DNA of 64,000 bases. It comes from Arthrobacter stackebrandtii. Lineage in GTDB: Bacteria; Actinomycetota; Actinomycetes; Actinomycetales; Micrococcaceae. Location of the stretch: positions 248,001 through 312,000 of the forward strand of contig NZ_JAGIOI010000001.1 of the NCBI RefSeq assembly GCF_017876675.1, in the 5' to 3' direction. Position numbers and translations under genes: made by a program. Position 1 is the stretch's first letter, and each line of letters begins with the position of its first letter. The notes beneath the pieces are model-generated. The model was not told the DNA's origin, did not search any database, and worked only from the letters and a program-made list of their open reading frames with translations. Shown here piece after piece: positions 1 to 9,329 of this stretch.

Positions 1-2836
1 GGTCGCTGGTGCGCACAGGCACGGCAGCGCCGGCCCAGTGCCCCACCATGGGCGCATCCGCCAGGCCGTGCCCGGCCCAGAATGCCCACAGCGGCCGGTT
101 GTCCACGCGCGGGGCACGCCCGGTCATGCCAAACACCAGCCCGCGCCACGGATTGCCGCCGCCTTCCAGCATCTCCCCCATCAGCCCGAACGGGATCCCG
201 GAGACCTCCACGAGCCAGTACGCCGGATCGGTGTTGTCGTAGTCAAAGTACTCGCCCAGCCACAGCCTGTCCGTGTACGGCAGCTGCTCCATGTACAGGT
301 TCGCGGAGGGGTTGAAGCCGTCGCGCTCGTTGAACTGGTTGGCCGAGTGGATGTCGATCTCCGGCTCGGCGCAGCGGTTCTGAAGCACCTTCCGCACCCG
401 CTTCATGGCCTGGCGGTCGTAGGCGATGTCGTCGAGGTAGAGCCCGTCCAGCCCGGTGCGGCGCACCAGCTCGTCCAGGCCGCGGATGTACCAGTTCTGC
501 AGCCGCGACTCCCCCGCCGTGACGATGGAAATGTCGTCAACAGTGGGTGCGTACCAGGCCGAGACATAGTTCGCGCCCACGTGTTCCTGCGGCCAGATAT
601 GCCCCTTGCCCGGCCCGTCGCTGAAGATCTCACCGTTAAGCGAGGCCATGGGCAGCAGGTCGGGGCTGTGCGCCGTCAGCTCGCGCACGGTGTCATAGAC
701 CTTGACCTTGAGCCCGGCCGCATGCGCCGCCGCCGTGTACTCGGCCAGCGTGTCGGCGTGCAGCAGGGGGTCGTTGATGAACGGTGCCAGCGCCGTTGCG
801 TGGTGGATGTTGATGACGCTCGCCCCGGTCGCCGCAATGTCCGACACCGTCCCCTGGTCGTGAAAGTAGCGGTTGCGCAGCTGCCGTGCCGGGTCAATGG
901 GCTTGAACGGCGTCAGCAGCAGGCGGAAGCCGTAGTTGAGCGATTCCCCGCCTGCCAGGGTGCGCGGGCCGCTGAAGGCTTCAAGAAGCACGACGCCGGA
1001 CCCTCCTTCCCCGACTGTCTCCCGGAGGGTGATGCCCGCCTCCGATGAGCCGTGGTTGCCCCAGGAGACCGGTTCGATGAGCGGCTTCTCGTGGTAGAAG
1101 TTCGTGTTGAGCGGGCGCTCGTAGTTGTCGTCGCGGAACGCAATCTGGGCGCCGATGTTGGCGTCGCCCAGCCACAGGGATTCCTGGTTGCGGTCCGCGA
1201 CGTCCCAACTCCAGTCAAGGCTCTCCATGCGCCGCCCGCCCGTGGTGCCCAGGCCCATGGACAGGGGCACGGATTCGGCCAGGCAAGGCACGCTGAGGCG
1301 GACGTCCCCCAACTCCACTCCGCCTCCCCCGGGGTTGGCGAGACGGACCGCGAAGGTGGCGGCGCCGTCGGCCTCCAGCTCGCCGTGGACCGTGGCGGAC
1401 AGTCCGCGGGCGGCGTTGTGCCACTGGCATCTCCAGCTGGTGCGGGCGGGGCCGTGGACGGTGAAGTCGATCTCGCCGAAAGTCCACGCGCCCGCGCCGC
1501 GTGTTTCGAGGCTGAAGGCGCCGGCCAGCAGCGTGCGCAGTGGGCCGTCCACGCCCGTGACCTCGGGGGTGAACGTTGATCCGATCTGTGCCGGGAGCCC
1601 GTTGGCGGCAAGGGTCAGCGTGCGGCCCAGGATGCCCAGCGTTCGGGCGGGCGCATCCAGCTCGATGGCCGTGAAGGGGCGCACCAGTTCGTCGTCGATG
1701 GCGAGCGTGGAGTCCAGCCAGGCGAGGCGGCGCAGCTGGCGGGGGTCGCCGAAACCGCCGGCGGGAATGTCGGCATCCGCCTCGGGGGCAATGTTGAGGG
1801 TGACGGGGATCGTGGCGCTCGTGCCCGCTGCACCAATGCGGACCGTGAGGTCAAGGGTCCCGCCGCCGGCTTCCGAGGGGACGGGGACAATGATGAACAG
1901 GGCCTGGACGCGGCCCTGCCCCACGGCGAGGTCCTTGCTGAACGGCACGCCGAGGCGGTCGACGCCTGCGGTATTGATGCAGCGGGCCGCCACCTCAATT
2001 TCCGCGTTGCCTGCCGTGGCGCAGGCGGCCACGGTGACCTGGACGTCGTCGAGCGCGTCCACGGCGTACAGCCCCAGCTGCAGGACGTGGTCCTCGCCCG
2101 GCTGTGCGCTGCCGGTGAGACGCGGGGCGCCGTCCTCCCCGGCCACCGCGGCGGGGCCGCCGATGGCCCAGCGGGCGGGCAGCCGGCCAGTCATGGAAAT
2201 GGCGTGGCTGCGGTCCTCGGCAAACACCATGAAGGGGGCGCCGGAATGGGCGGCGTGGAGCGTTTCCAGCTCTCCGGCCGTGGCCGTGAAGTTCATGGGC
2301 GCGAACGAGTCCCACTCGCTGGCGGCCTCGTAGCGGAGCGCCTGCGCCGCGGGCAGCCGGCTGTCGCTGAAGGCGCTTTCAAAGGACCAGACGCTCGTCA
2401 CCACGGACTTTACCCAGCCGGGATTCGCGGTGGGGCGGGCCGGCAAGTAGCTGGCCTGCGGGTAGTACGAACGGCCGCCCATGACGTAGGGCAGGTAGTA
2501 GAAGTGGTATTCGCCGGGGCCGTCGACGGGTTCAAAGGTGAACTCGCCGCGCTCGGAGGTGGCCGCCGTGCGCACCACGTTGAGAACGCGGGTGCCGGTG
2601 GCGGCGGAGACGACGATGGTGTCCACCTCTGCGGGGTTCTCATCCTGGCGGCGCCAGGGCAGGACCACACTGTTGCCGGGGCGCCCGGCCGGAACCTCAC
2701 TGACGTTGACCACGATCCGGTGGTTTCCGTAGAGGAGCTTGTCCCACTCCCCCACGCCGCATTCCAGTTCAGGGTGCAGGGGTTGGGTGGCGGCCAGGGT
2801 GGAAGGTGTGGACGTGGCAGTTGCCGGCGTGCGCAT
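1..2836 (-). CDS. Glycoside hydrolase-like protein (GH123/DUF6067-like), 3' end outside window
   Basis: The frame is open from an ATG at 2836 to the window edge, giving about 945 codons without the stop. A GGAG ribosome binding site lies about 9 bases upstream of the ATG. No signal peptide is seen at the N-terminus, so the enzyme is probably cytoplasmic. The N-terminal half looks like beta-sandwich modules. The C-terminal part seen here has the look of a TIM-barrel sugar hydrolase, with a GLDGLYLDDIAYDR segment typical of a barrel strand carrying acidic catalytic residues, followed by segments such as NLYMEQLPYTDRLWLGEYFD. The assignment to a GH123/DUF6067-type fold is from memory of the family and is moderate. 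The substrate is unknown; GH123 members act on N-acetylgalactosaminides. It is transcribed away from gatB. Confidence 0.65.
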   Translation of the reverse strand, partial: MRTPATATSTPSTLAATQPLHPELECGVGEWDKLLYGNHRIVVNVSEVPAGRPGNSVVLPWRRQDENPAEVDTIVVSAATGTRVLNVVRTAATSERGEFTFEPVDGPGEYHFYYLPYVMGGRSYYPQASYLPARPTANPGWVKSVVTSVWSFESAFSDSRLPAAQALRYEAASEWDSFAPMNFTATAGELETLHAAHSGAPFMVFAEDRSHAISMTGRLPARWAIGGPAAVAGEDGAPRLTGSAQPGEDHVLQLGLYAVDALDDVQVTVAACATAGNAEIEVAARCINTAGVDRLGVPFSKDLAVGQGRVQALFIIVPVPSEAGGGTLDLTVRIGAAGTSATIPVTLNIAPEADADIPAGGFGDPRQLRRLAWLDSTLAIDDELVRPFTAIELDAPARTLGILGRTLTLAANGLPAQIGSTFTPEVTGVDGPLRTLLAGAFSLETRGAGAWTFGEIDFTVHGPARTSWRCQWHNAARGLSATVHGELEADGAATFAVRLANPGGGGVELGDVRLSVPCLAESVPLSMGLGTTGGRRMESLDWSWDVADRNQESLWLGDANIGAQIAFRDDNYERPLNTNFYHEKPLIEPVSWGNHGSSEAGITLRETVGEGGSGVVLLEAFSGPRTLAGGESLNYGFRLLLTPFKPIDPARQLRNRYFHDQGTVSDIAATGASVINIHHATALAPFINDPLLHADTLAEYTAAAHAAGLKVKVYDTVRELTAHSPDLLPMASLNGEIFSDGPGKGHIWPQEHVGANYVSAWYAPTVDDISIVTAGESRLQNWYIRGLDELVRRTGLDGLYLDDIAYDRQAMKRVRKVLQNRCAEPEIDIHSANQFNERDGFNPSANLYMEQLPYTDRLWLGEYFDYDNTDPAYWLVEVSGIPFGLMGEMLEGGGNPWRGLVFGMTGRAPRVDNRPLWAFWAGHGLADAPMVGHWAGAAVPVRTSD

Positions 2837-2881
2837 GTGGGACAGCTCCAGGGTTATCGACAGTGATACTCCATCCTTACC

Positions 2882-2891
2882 TGAACGTTCA
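2882..2891. promoter_or_regulatory. Short palindrome upstream of the glycoside hydrolase gene
   Basis: TGAACGTTCA is a perfect 10-bp palindrome 46 bp upstream of the gene start. It lies in an AT-richer stretch (about 2860-2935) that probably holds the promoter on the minus strand. It may be an operator, but 10 bp is weak evidence. Confidence 0.25.
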
Positions 2892-2972
2892 TGAATGCAA
2901 AGTCCTATTACGATTCATAATCACTCATAGTTGACCTTGGCGTGGCCCGTGGCAAGGCCCGCCAACGAAAAA

Positions 2973-3032
2973 TGCGCCCGATCCCGCTTAATGACACCGG
3001 GATATCGGTGTCATTAAGCGGGATCGGGCGCA
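2973..3032 (-). terminator. Rho-independent terminator of gatCAB, 27-bp perfect stem
   Basis: The arms 2973-2999 and 3006-3032 are perfect reverse complements with a 6-base loop. Read on the minus strand, the hairpin begins 10 bases after the gatB stop and is followed at once by TTTTT (complement of 2968-2972). This is a classic intrinsic terminator, with an unusually long perfect stem. Confidence 0.9.
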
Positions 3033-3042
3033 GAATCCGGTG

Positions 3043-4551
3043 CTAGCCTTCCACACCCAGGGTCTTCAGGATCAGCTCGCGGACACGGGCCGCGTCGGCC
3101 TGTCCGCGGGTGACCTTCATGACGCCGCCAACAATGGCGCCGACGGCCTGGACCTTGCCGCCGCGGATCTTGTCCGCAACGTCGGGCTGGGCGGCCAGGG
3201 CCTCGTCGATCGCGGTCTGCAGCGCACCGTCGTCGGAGACCACGGCGAGTCCGCGCTTGGCCACAACCTCAGCCGGCGTGCCCTCTCCCTCAAGGACGCC
3301 GTCGAGCACCTTGCGGGCCAGCTTGTCATTGATGGCGCCGCTTGCGATGAGCTTCTCGATCTCCACCACGACGGCGGGCGTGACGCCCAGTTCGGCGGGG
3401 TCGACGTCGGCCAGCTTGGCACGGCGGGCGATCTCGCCCATCCACCACTTGCGGGCGGCGGCGGCCGTGGCACCGGCGGCCACGGTTTCCTCGATCTGGT
3501 CCATGAGGCCGGCATTGACGACGTCGCGGAATTCCAGGTCGGAGTATCCCCAGTCGGCCTGCAGGCGCTTGCGGCGCTCGGCCGGCGGCTCGGGCAGGGT
3601 TGCGCGCAGTTCCTCAACCCAGGCGGCAGAGGTGACGATCGGCACCAGGTCCGGCTCCGGGAAGTAGCGGTAGTCGTCGGCGTCGGACTTGGGGCGGCCG
3701 GACGTGGTGGACTTGGTGTCCTCGTGCCAGTGGCGGGTTTCCTGCGTGATGAGCACGCCGGAATCCAGGACGGCGGCATGGCGCTGGATCTCAAACTTCA
3801 CGGCGTTTTCGACGGCGCGCAGGGAGTTCACGTTCTTTGTCTCGGTGCGCGTGCCGAACTTTTCCTGGCCGTAGGGGCGCAGGGAGACGTTGGCGTCGCA
3901 GCGGACGTTGCCGCGCTCCATCTTGGCGTCGGAAACACCCAGGTTCTTCACGATCTCGCGGATCGCCGCAACGTAGGCCTTGGCCAGTTCGGGTGCGCGT
4001 GCACCGGCGCCCTCGATGGGCTTGGTGACGATCTCCACGAGCGGCACGCCGGAGCGGTTGTAGTCGACGAGGGAGAAGTCGGCGCCCTGGATGCGGCCGG
4101 TGGCGCCGCCCATGTGGGTCAGCTTTCCGGCGTCCTCCTCCATGTGCGCGCGCTCAATTTCCACGCGGAACACGGTGCCGTCCTCGAGCTCAATGTCGAT
4201 CCAGCCGTCGTAGCAGATGGGGTCTTCGTACTGGGACGTCTGGAAGTTCTTGGGGGTGTCCGGGTAGAAGTACTGCTTGCGGGCAAAGGTGCAGTGCTCG
4301 GCGATCTTGCAGTTCAGCGCCAGGCCGATCAGGATCGAGGACTCCACGGCCTTCTTGTTGACCACGGGCAGCACGCCGGGCAGGCCCAGGCAGACCTCGT
4401 TGACGTTGGAGTTGGGCTCGTCGCCGAACACGTTGGGCGCCGAGGAGAACATCTTGGTCTTGGTGTTCAGCTCAACGTGGACCTCGAAGCCCAATACGGG
4501 ATCGTACTTTTCCAGGGCTTCTTCGTAGCTCAGGATGGTGTCAACGCTCAT
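3043..4551 (-). CDS. gatB: Aspartyl/glutamyl-tRNA(Asn/Gln) amidotransferase subunit B
   Basis: GatB is the tRNA-binding and kinase subunit of the GatCAB amidotransferase, which turns misacylated Glu-tRNA(Gln) and/or Asp-tRNA(Asn) into Gln-tRNA and Asn-tRNA in the cytoplasm. The product is about 502 aa, normal for the family. It has the diagnostic N-terminal segment [19 protein letters not shown], the [16 protein letters not shown] region, and a C-terminal YqeY-like tail domain that binds tRNA. A longer frame upstream exists, but the ATG at 4551 starts the conserved N-terminus ([13 protein letters not shown]) and overlaps the gatA stop by one base (TAATG), so translational coupling is likely. 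It is the last gene of gatCAB. Confidence 0.97.
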   Translation of the reverse strand: MSVDTILSYEEALEKYDPVLGFEVHVELNTKTKMFSSAPNVFGDEPNSNVNEVCLGLPGVLPVVNKKAVESSILIGLALNCKIAEHCTFARKQYFYPDTPKNFQTSQYEDPICYDGWIDIELEDGTVFRVEIERAHMEEDAGKLTHMGGATGRIQGADFSLVDYNRSGVPLVEIVTKPIEGAGARAPELAKAYVAAIREIVKNLGVSDAKMERGNVRCDANVSLRPYGQEKFGTRTETKNVNSLRAVENAVKFEIQRHAAVLDSGVLITQETRHWHEDTKSTTSGRPKSDADDYRYFPEPDLVPIVTSAAWVEELRATLPEPPAERRKRLQADWGYSDLEFRDVVNAGLMDQIEETVAAGATAAAARKWWMGEIARRAKLADVDPAELGVTPAVVVEIEKLIASGAINDKLARKVLDGVLEGEGTPAEVVAKRGLAVVSDDGALQTAIDEALAAQPDVADKIRGGKVQAVGAIVGGVMKVTRGQADAARVRELILKTLGVEG

Positions 4552-6089
4552 TAGTTTGCCTCCTTGGCTGCGGTCGATGCTAGGGCCGGGGCCTTGTCCA
4601 GGATGGGTCCGCCCCACTGCTCTTCGAGCAGGGATTCCAGTACGGCGCCCACGCGGTACAGGCGGGCGTCTTCCCGGGCGGGTGCCAGGAACTGGATGCC
4701 GACTGGCAGGCCGTCTTCGTCGGCCAGGCCGCCGGGCAGGGTCAGGCCGGGGACGCCGGCCATGTTGGCGGGGATGGTGGCGATGTCGTTCAGGTACATG
4801 GCCAGCGGGTCATCCAGCTTCTCGCCCAGCTTGAACGCCGTGACCGGGGAGGTCGGGGAGATCAGCACGTCCACCTGCGCGAACGCGGCGTCGAAGTCGC
4901 GCTGGATCAGGGTGCGCACCTTCTGGGCCGAGCCGTAGTAGGCGTCGTAGTAGCCGGCGGACAGGGCGTAGGTGCCCAGGATGATGCGGCGCTTGACCTC
5001 ATCGCCGAAGCCGGCGGCGCGGGTGGCGCCCATGACGCGCTCAATGGTGAGCGGGCCGTCGGCGGGCAGGGTGCGCGAACCGAAGCGGACGCCGTCGAAC
5101 TTGGCAAGGTTGGAGGAGGCCTCGCTGGGCATGATCAGGTAGTAGGCACCCAGGGCGTAGCCGAAGTTGGGGCAGGAGACCTCAATGATCTCGGCGCCGG
5201 CGTTGCGCAGCAGCTCCAGGGATTCGTTGAAACGGTTCTCCACGCCGGGCTGGAAGCCTTCACCGTGGAGTTCCTTGATGACACCGATCTTCATGCCCTT
5301 GACGTTGCCGATGCGGGCGGCGTCGGCCAGGCCCGTGGACGGGTCGGTCAGGGAGGTGGAGTCGAAGGGGTCGTGGCCGCCAATAACTTCCTGCAGCAGT
5401 GCCGAGTCCAGGACGGTGCGCGAGACGGGCCCGATCTGGTCCAGGGAGGACGCCATGGCGATGGCGCCGTAGCGCGAAACCGCACCGTAGGTGGGCTTGA
5501 CGCCGACGGTTCCGGTGACGGCGCCGGGCTGGCGGATGGACCCGCCGGTGTCGGTGCCCAGGGCCAGGGGTGCCTCGAAGGCCGCAACGGCCGCTGCGGA
5601 ACCGCCGCCGGAACCGCCGGGGATCCGGTCCAGGTCCCACGGGTTGCGGGTGGGGCCGTAGGCCGAGTGCTCGGTGGAGGAGCCCATGGCGAATTCGTCA
5701 AGGTTGGTCTTGCCCAGCATGGGCATGCGCGCGTCCCGGATCTTCTTGATCACGGTGGCGTCGTAGGGGCTCATCCAGCCCTCGAGGATCTTCGAGCCGG
5801 CCGTGGTGGGCTGGCCCTTTGTCACGATGAGGTCCTTGATGGCGATGGGCACGCCGGCCAGTTCGTGGAGTTCTTCGCCGGCTGCGCGACGGGCATCGAC
5901 GTCGGCTGCGACGGCGAGGGCCTCCTCGGCGTTGACGTGGAGGAACGCGTGGACGCCGCGCGCCCCGCCGTCGACCTCGGCGATGCGGTCCAGGTGGGCC
6001 TGCACCAGTTCAACGGAGGTGATCTCACCGGCAGCCAGCTTGGCGGCCATGGCGGCCGCGCTGGAACGGATCAGTTCAGAAGCACTCAT
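4551..6089 (-). CDS. gatA: Aspartyl/glutamyl-tRNA amidotransferase subunit A
   Basis: GatA is the amidase subunit of GatCAB and releases ammonia from glutamine for transamidation. The 512-aa product is an amidase-signature protein. It shows the catalytic lysine region ([13 protein letters not shown]), the Gly/Ser-rich signature [21 protein letters not shown], and the [12 protein letters not shown] segment with the cis-Ser and nucleophile Ser of the Ser-cisSer-Lys triad. A GGAGG ribosome binding site precedes the ATG at 6089. It lies 3 bp after the gatC stop and overlaps gatB by one base, so the three genes form one operon. Confidence 0.97.
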   Translation of the reverse strand: MSASELIRSSAAAMAAKLAAGEITSVELVQAHLDRIAEVDGGARGVHAFLHVNAEEALAVAADVDARRAAGEELHELAGVPIAIKDLIVTKGQPTTAGSKILEGWMSPYDATVIKKIRDARMPMLGKTNLDEFAMGSSTEHSAYGPTRNPWDLDRIPGGSGGGSAAAVAAFEAPLALGTDTGGSIRQPGAVTGTVGVKPTYGAVSRYGAIAMASSLDQIGPVSRTVLDSALLQEVIGGHDPFDSTSLTDPSTGLADAARIGNVKGMKIGVIKELHGEGFQPGVENRFNESLELLRNAGAEIIEVSCPNFGYALGAYYLIMPSEASSNLAKFDGVRFGSRTLPADGPLTIERVMGATRAAGFGDEVKRRIILGTYALSAGYYDAYYGSAQKVRTLIQRDFDAAFAQVDVLISPTSPVTAFKLGEKLDDPLAMYLNDIATIPANMAGVPGLTLPGGLADEDGLPVGIQFLAPAREDARLYRVGAVLESLLEEQWGGPILDKAPALASTAAKEAN

Positions 6090-6092
6090 GGA

Positions 6093-6389
6093 TTAGCTTT
6101 CCTCCAAAATAGCGGGGACCTTGAAGCGGCCGTCGGCAGCGTCCGGGGCGCCGGACAGCGCCTCCTCCACGGTGAGCACGTGGCCCACCACGTCCTCGCG
6201 CATGACGTTGGTCAGCGGAATCGGGTGCGAGGTTGCGGGCACATCCGCACCTGCGGCCTCGCTGACGCTCTTGACCGAATCAACAATCACCGCCAGCTCT
6301 GTGGCCATGCGGTCCAGTTCTTCGTCGTTCATCTCGATGTGAGCCAGTTGCGCCAGATGCGCCACGTCGTCACGGTTGATCGCAGCCAT
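6093..6389 (-). CDS. gatC: Aspartyl/glutamyl-tRNA amidotransferase subunit C
   Basis: GatC is a small subunit that wraps around and stabilises GatA-GatB. The 98-aa product has the usual beginning MAAINRDDVAHLAQLAHIEM and the C-terminal stretch DGRFKVPAILEES typical of the family. The start at 6389 is preferred over a start 12 codons upstream because of the AGGGGAG ribosome binding site and the conserved family N-terminus. It is the first gene of gatCAB; its promoter must lie in 6390-6550, which it shares with the divergent ROK repressor gene. Confidence 0.95.
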   Translation of the reverse strand: MAAINRDDVAHLAQLAHIEMNDEELDRMATELAVIVDSVKSVSEAAGADVPATSHPIPLTNVMREDVVGHVLTVEEALSGAPDAADGRFKVPAILEES

Positions 6390-6516
6390 GGATCTCCCCT
6401 GCAAAAAAGAAAAAGTTGTCCCCACTAGCTTAGTCGCCCCGGAGCGACAACATTTTCAGGCGTTCCACGTCACAAAAGCCCCAATAGCGAGCCTCACGTC
6501 ACAATTCGGCAACGAC

Positions 6517-6531
6517 GTCCAAAATTTGGAC
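6517..6531. promoter_or_regulatory. Palindrome in the gatC/ROK divergent promoter region
   Basis: GTCCAAAATTTGGAC is a 15-bp inverted repeat (7-bp arms, one central base), 44-58 bp upstream of the ROK gene. It may be an operator. In the same region CACGTCACAA occurs twice (6466-6475 and 6495-6504). Confidence 0.35.
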
Positions 6532-6551
6532 TGAAACGTTGTGTTTTATTT

Positions 6552-6570
6552 GTTAGTACAGTTTACTAAC
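6552..6570. promoter_or_regulatory. Probable ROK-family operator (autoregulatory)
   Basis: GTTAGTACAGTTTACTAAC has perfect 7-bp arms (GTTAGTA/TACTAAC) around CAGTT and ends 4 bases before the ROK start codon. TTAGTA-TACTAA arms are of the kind I know from ROK/NagC/XylR-type repressor operators. The position fits autorepression. Confidence 0.6.
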
Positions 6571-6574
6571 ATTC

Positions 6575-7726
6575 ATGACATCATCACGATCCCGCTTGCG
6601 GACAGGCGCCGACGGCACTGCCAGCCTGCCATCCGACGGACGGGCACACAACCTGGCCCTCGTGCTGCGCACACTCCACGCAGCCGGTGCCATGAGCAGG
6701 GCGAACCTCTCCCGCGCCCTGGGCCTGACCCGGGTCACGATCTCAGACCTTGTCACCGAGCTTATCGCCCGCGGCCACGCCGTTGAGCTGGGCCCCTCCG
6801 ATGAAGTGCGCCCCGGCAAGCCCTCAATCCTAGTTGACATCAACCGCCGCGGCCGCCAAATCGTGGGACTTGACCTCACCGAGAACAACATCCTGCACGC
6901 CGCCGTCATGGACCTGGACGGGCGCATCCTTGCCCGGAGCGAACGTGCCATCACCACCGAGAACGGCGAAGAACTGACGGCGCTGGTCGCCGAGCTCGCC
7001 GTGACCGCCGTCGGAATGGCCACCGCACCCCTGCTGGGGGTTGGCGTGGGCACCCCCGGCGTGGTCAACAACGACGGTGTCGTCATCACCGCCCCCAACC
7101 TTGGCTGGACCGATGTGCCGCTGGGCGCCATCATCGCCGAAGCCACGGGCCTGCAGACGGTGGTCAACAACGACGCCGACGCAGCCCTTCACGGTGAATA
7201 CACCTTTGGCCACGGCAGCGACGACATGATCCTTGTCCGCGTCGGCCGCGGCGTTGGCTCCTCACTCATGGTGGGCGGAGTCCGGGCCCGCGGCGTCCAC
7301 CACGCAGCCGGCGAAATCGGCCACGTCACAGTGGGCACTGACGGCGGCGCCATGTGCCGCTGCGGGCGCACCGGATGCCTCGAAACGTGGCTCTCCGTCC
7401 CCGCCCTGGAATCCTCCCTCGCCGCTGCAGCCCTCGCCGCCGATTCCGGCGAAGCAGCCCGGGACGTCATGCGCGTCGCCGGAGAACGACTTGCCATTTC
7501 CCTCGCCCCGATTGTGGCTGCCATCGACGTGGAGGAAATTGTCCTCTGCGGCCCCGCCGCCCTTCTGGATGGGACGCTGATCGACAGCGTCCGCGAAACA
7601 CTCGCCTTGCGGGTGCTTCCCGTCATACCTCCCCCAACAAGTGTTCGCCTGGCGCATGAGCCGGAAAACACGGTTCTGCGCGGCACGGCCGTCATGGTTA
7701 TGTCCAGCCAGTTGGGGGTGGAGTAA
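6575..7726 (+). CDS. ROK-family transcriptional repressor
   Basis: This is a sugar-responsive DNA-binding regulator of 383 aa. The N-terminal winged helix-turn-helix (about residues 25-80, with MSRANLSRALGLTRVTISDLV) is followed by a ROK kinase-like fold. The sugar-binding loop VNNDADAALHGEYTFG is present. The zinc motif CRCGRTGCLE with an upstream GEIGH is intact, as in functional ROK repressors. No clear ribosome binding site is seen, because the operator palindrome abuts the start; a leaderless message is possible. It lies directly upstream of, and in the same direction as, a DasABC-like transporter, so it probably controls that unit, with an amino-sugar or its phosphate as inducer. The ligand is inferred only from context. 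Confidence 0.88.
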   Translation: MTSSRSRLRTGADGTASLPSDGRAHNLALVLRTLHAAGAMSRANLSRALGLTRVTISDLVTELIARGHAVELGPSDEVRPGKPSILVDINRRGRQIVGLDLTENNILHAAVMDLDGRILARSERAITTENGEELTALVAELAVTAVGMATAPLLGVGVGTPGVVNNDGVVITAPNLGWTDVPLGAIIAEATGLQTVVNNDADAALHGEYTFGHGSDDMILVRVGRGVGSSLMVGGVRARGVHHAAGEIGHVTVGTDGGAMCRCGRTGCLETWLSVPALESSLAAAALAADSGEAARDVMRVAGERLAISLAPIVAAIDVEEIVLCGPAALLDGTLIDSVRETLALRVLPVIPPPTSVRLAHEPENTVLRGTAVMVMSSQLGVE

Positions 7727-7815
7727 AGCATTACCCGTTCATCGGATTCCCGTTCAATAAGCACCAAACGATTCACTAATGGCCAATGCGGTCCATTGAC
7801 GAAAGAGGCACCTGC

Positions 7816-9162
7816 ATGAAGAAGAAGTTCATGGGAATTGCAGCCATCACGGCTGCAGCCCTGACCCTGTCCGCCTGTGGAGGCGGCACGGACAACTCCT
7901 CCGGCAAACCGGAAGACAACGCCAATCGCTCCATCACCCTGTGGCTCGCCGGCGGCGACACCTCGGATGAACTGCGCACCTACTTGACGGACACCTTCAA
8001 GACCAAGACGGGCGCAACCTTGAAGATCGAGGAGCAGGCCTGGCCTGACCTGGTCACCAAGATGTCTACCGCTCTCCCCGATGAGAACAACACCCCGGAC
8101 GTCGTGGAAATGGGCAACACCCAGTCCCCCACGTTCACCAACGTCGGCGCATTCACCGACCTCTCCGACATGTACGACGAACTGGGCGGCGACAAGCTCC
8201 TGCCGTCCTTCGTCGAAGCAGGTTCCGTTGACGGCAAGAAGTACACGCTCCCGTACTACTTCGGTTCACGCTACCTGTTCACCCGCAAGGACGTCTGGAA
8301 GGAAGCCGGCGTCGAGACCCCCAAGACGCTGGACGAGTTCAACAAGGCAGTCAGCACCATTGCCGAGAAGAACCCGCGCGACATCAAGAACTTCTCGGGC
8401 CTCTTCCTGGGTGGCCAGGACTGGCGCAATGGCGTTTCCTGGGTCTTCGCCAACGGTGGTGACCTCGCCAAGAACGTTGACGGCAAGTGGGTTTCCACCC
8501 TGTCCGACCCCAACACACTCAAGGGCCTGACCCAGCTGCAGGAGCTGTACAAGACCGCTTCCAAGGCGCCTTCGGATGCCAAGGATGCCTCCCCGTGGCT
8601 GTACCTGAACGACTCCGACCAGATCATCGAAGAAGAGAAGGCCGTTGGCAACACCAGCCTGTCCTCCGCCACGATCATGGCTCCGGGCTGGGCCCACTGG
8701 TCCATCGGCGACCTGACGAAGGATGAGGGCGGCAAGGACGTCCGCACCTGGAACGACGACACCTTCGGCACCCTGGTGCTCCCCGGCAACGACGGCAAGC
8801 CCGCCCCCGTGCTTGCAGGCGGTTCCAACATCGGCATCTCGGCCAAGTCCAAGAACCAGGACCTGGCCAAGGACCTGATGCGCATCATCTTCTCCGAGGA
8901 ATACCAGAACATGCTTGGCGCTGCAGGCATGGGCCCCGGCAACCTGGACTACGTGAACTCACTCGGCGACGACCAGTTCGCCAAGGCCGGCATTGCATCT
9001 GCTTCCAACTCCAAGCTGACGCCCGCCGCTCCCGGCTGGGCAGCAGTTGAGACCTCACTGGTCCTGGAAGAGTTCTTCGGCAAGATCAAGGACTCCACCG
9101 ACCTGGCCGCACTGGCCAAGCAGTACGATGACCGCATCACCCCGCAGTTGAACCTCAAGTAA
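7816..9162 (+). CDS. Sugar ABC transporter substrate-binding lipoprotein (DasA/NgcE-like)
   Basis: This is an extracellular solute-binding protein of family 1, 448 aa. It has a lipoprotein signal peptide with lipobox LSAC, so the mature protein would be lipid-anchored at Cys near residue 22. The segment DVVEMGNTQSPTF and the overall style resemble the chitobiose-binding DasA of Streptomyces. The ATG at 7816 has a GAAAGAGG ribosome binding site; an in-frame start 10 codons upstream does not fit a signal peptide as well. A strong hairpin after the gene, and then permease genes, fit the usual arrangement in which the binding protein is made in excess. Chitooligosaccharide or GlcNAc specificity is inferred from the downstream GH3 enzyme. 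Confidence 0.85.
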   Translation: MKKKFMGIAAITAAALTLSACGGGTDNSSGKPEDNANRSITLWLAGGDTSDELRTYLTDTFKTKTGATLKIEEQAWPDLVTKMSTALPDENNTPDVVEMGNTQSPTFTNVGAFTDLSDMYDELGGDKLLPSFVEAGSVDGKKYTLPYYFGSRYLFTRKDVWKEAGVETPKTLDEFNKAVSTIAEKNPRDIKNFSGLFLGGQDWRNGVSWVFANGGDLAKNVDGKWVSTLSDPNTLKGLTQLQELYKTASKAPSDAKDASPWLYLNDSDQIIEEEKAVGNTSLSSATIMAPGWAHWSIGDLTKDEGGKDVRTWNDDTFGTLVLPGNDGKPAPVLAGGSNIGISAKSKNQDLAKDLMRIIFSEEYQNMLGAAGMGPGNLDYVNSLGDDQFAKAGIASASNSKLTPAAPGWAAVETSLVLEEFFGKIKDSTDLAALAKQYDDRITPQLNLK

Positions 9163-9180
9163 CAACAGACTGCCATTCGT

Positions 9181-9210
9181 GGTGACCGGGGCCGCAAGGC
9201 CCCGGTCACC
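9181..9210 (+). terminator. Intercistronic hairpin after the binding-protein gene
   Basis: Perfect 13-bp arms (GGTGACCGGGGCC / GGCCCCGGTCACC) close a GCAA tetraloop. No long U-tract follows (ATATCTTTG). It probably attenuates read-through or protects the 3' end of the binding-protein message, lowering permease expression. Confidence 0.7.
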
Positions 9211-9329
9211 ATATCTTTGCCACCGGCGGGCCCACACCCGCCGCCGTCACCACGGCACCTTCACCACCGGCACCAATGAGTTGCCACAGCAGCATGAACC
9301 ACGGCCACAGCCGTCACGAAAGGCCCCCT

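Noticed and set aside
3040-4554. A 504-aa plus-strand open frame over gatB
   Set aside because: It is the reverse-strand shadow of gatB, and similar long antisense frames cover gatA (5265-6428), ligA (22188-23627) and eccC (26038-27432). All are normal in GC-rich coding DNA.
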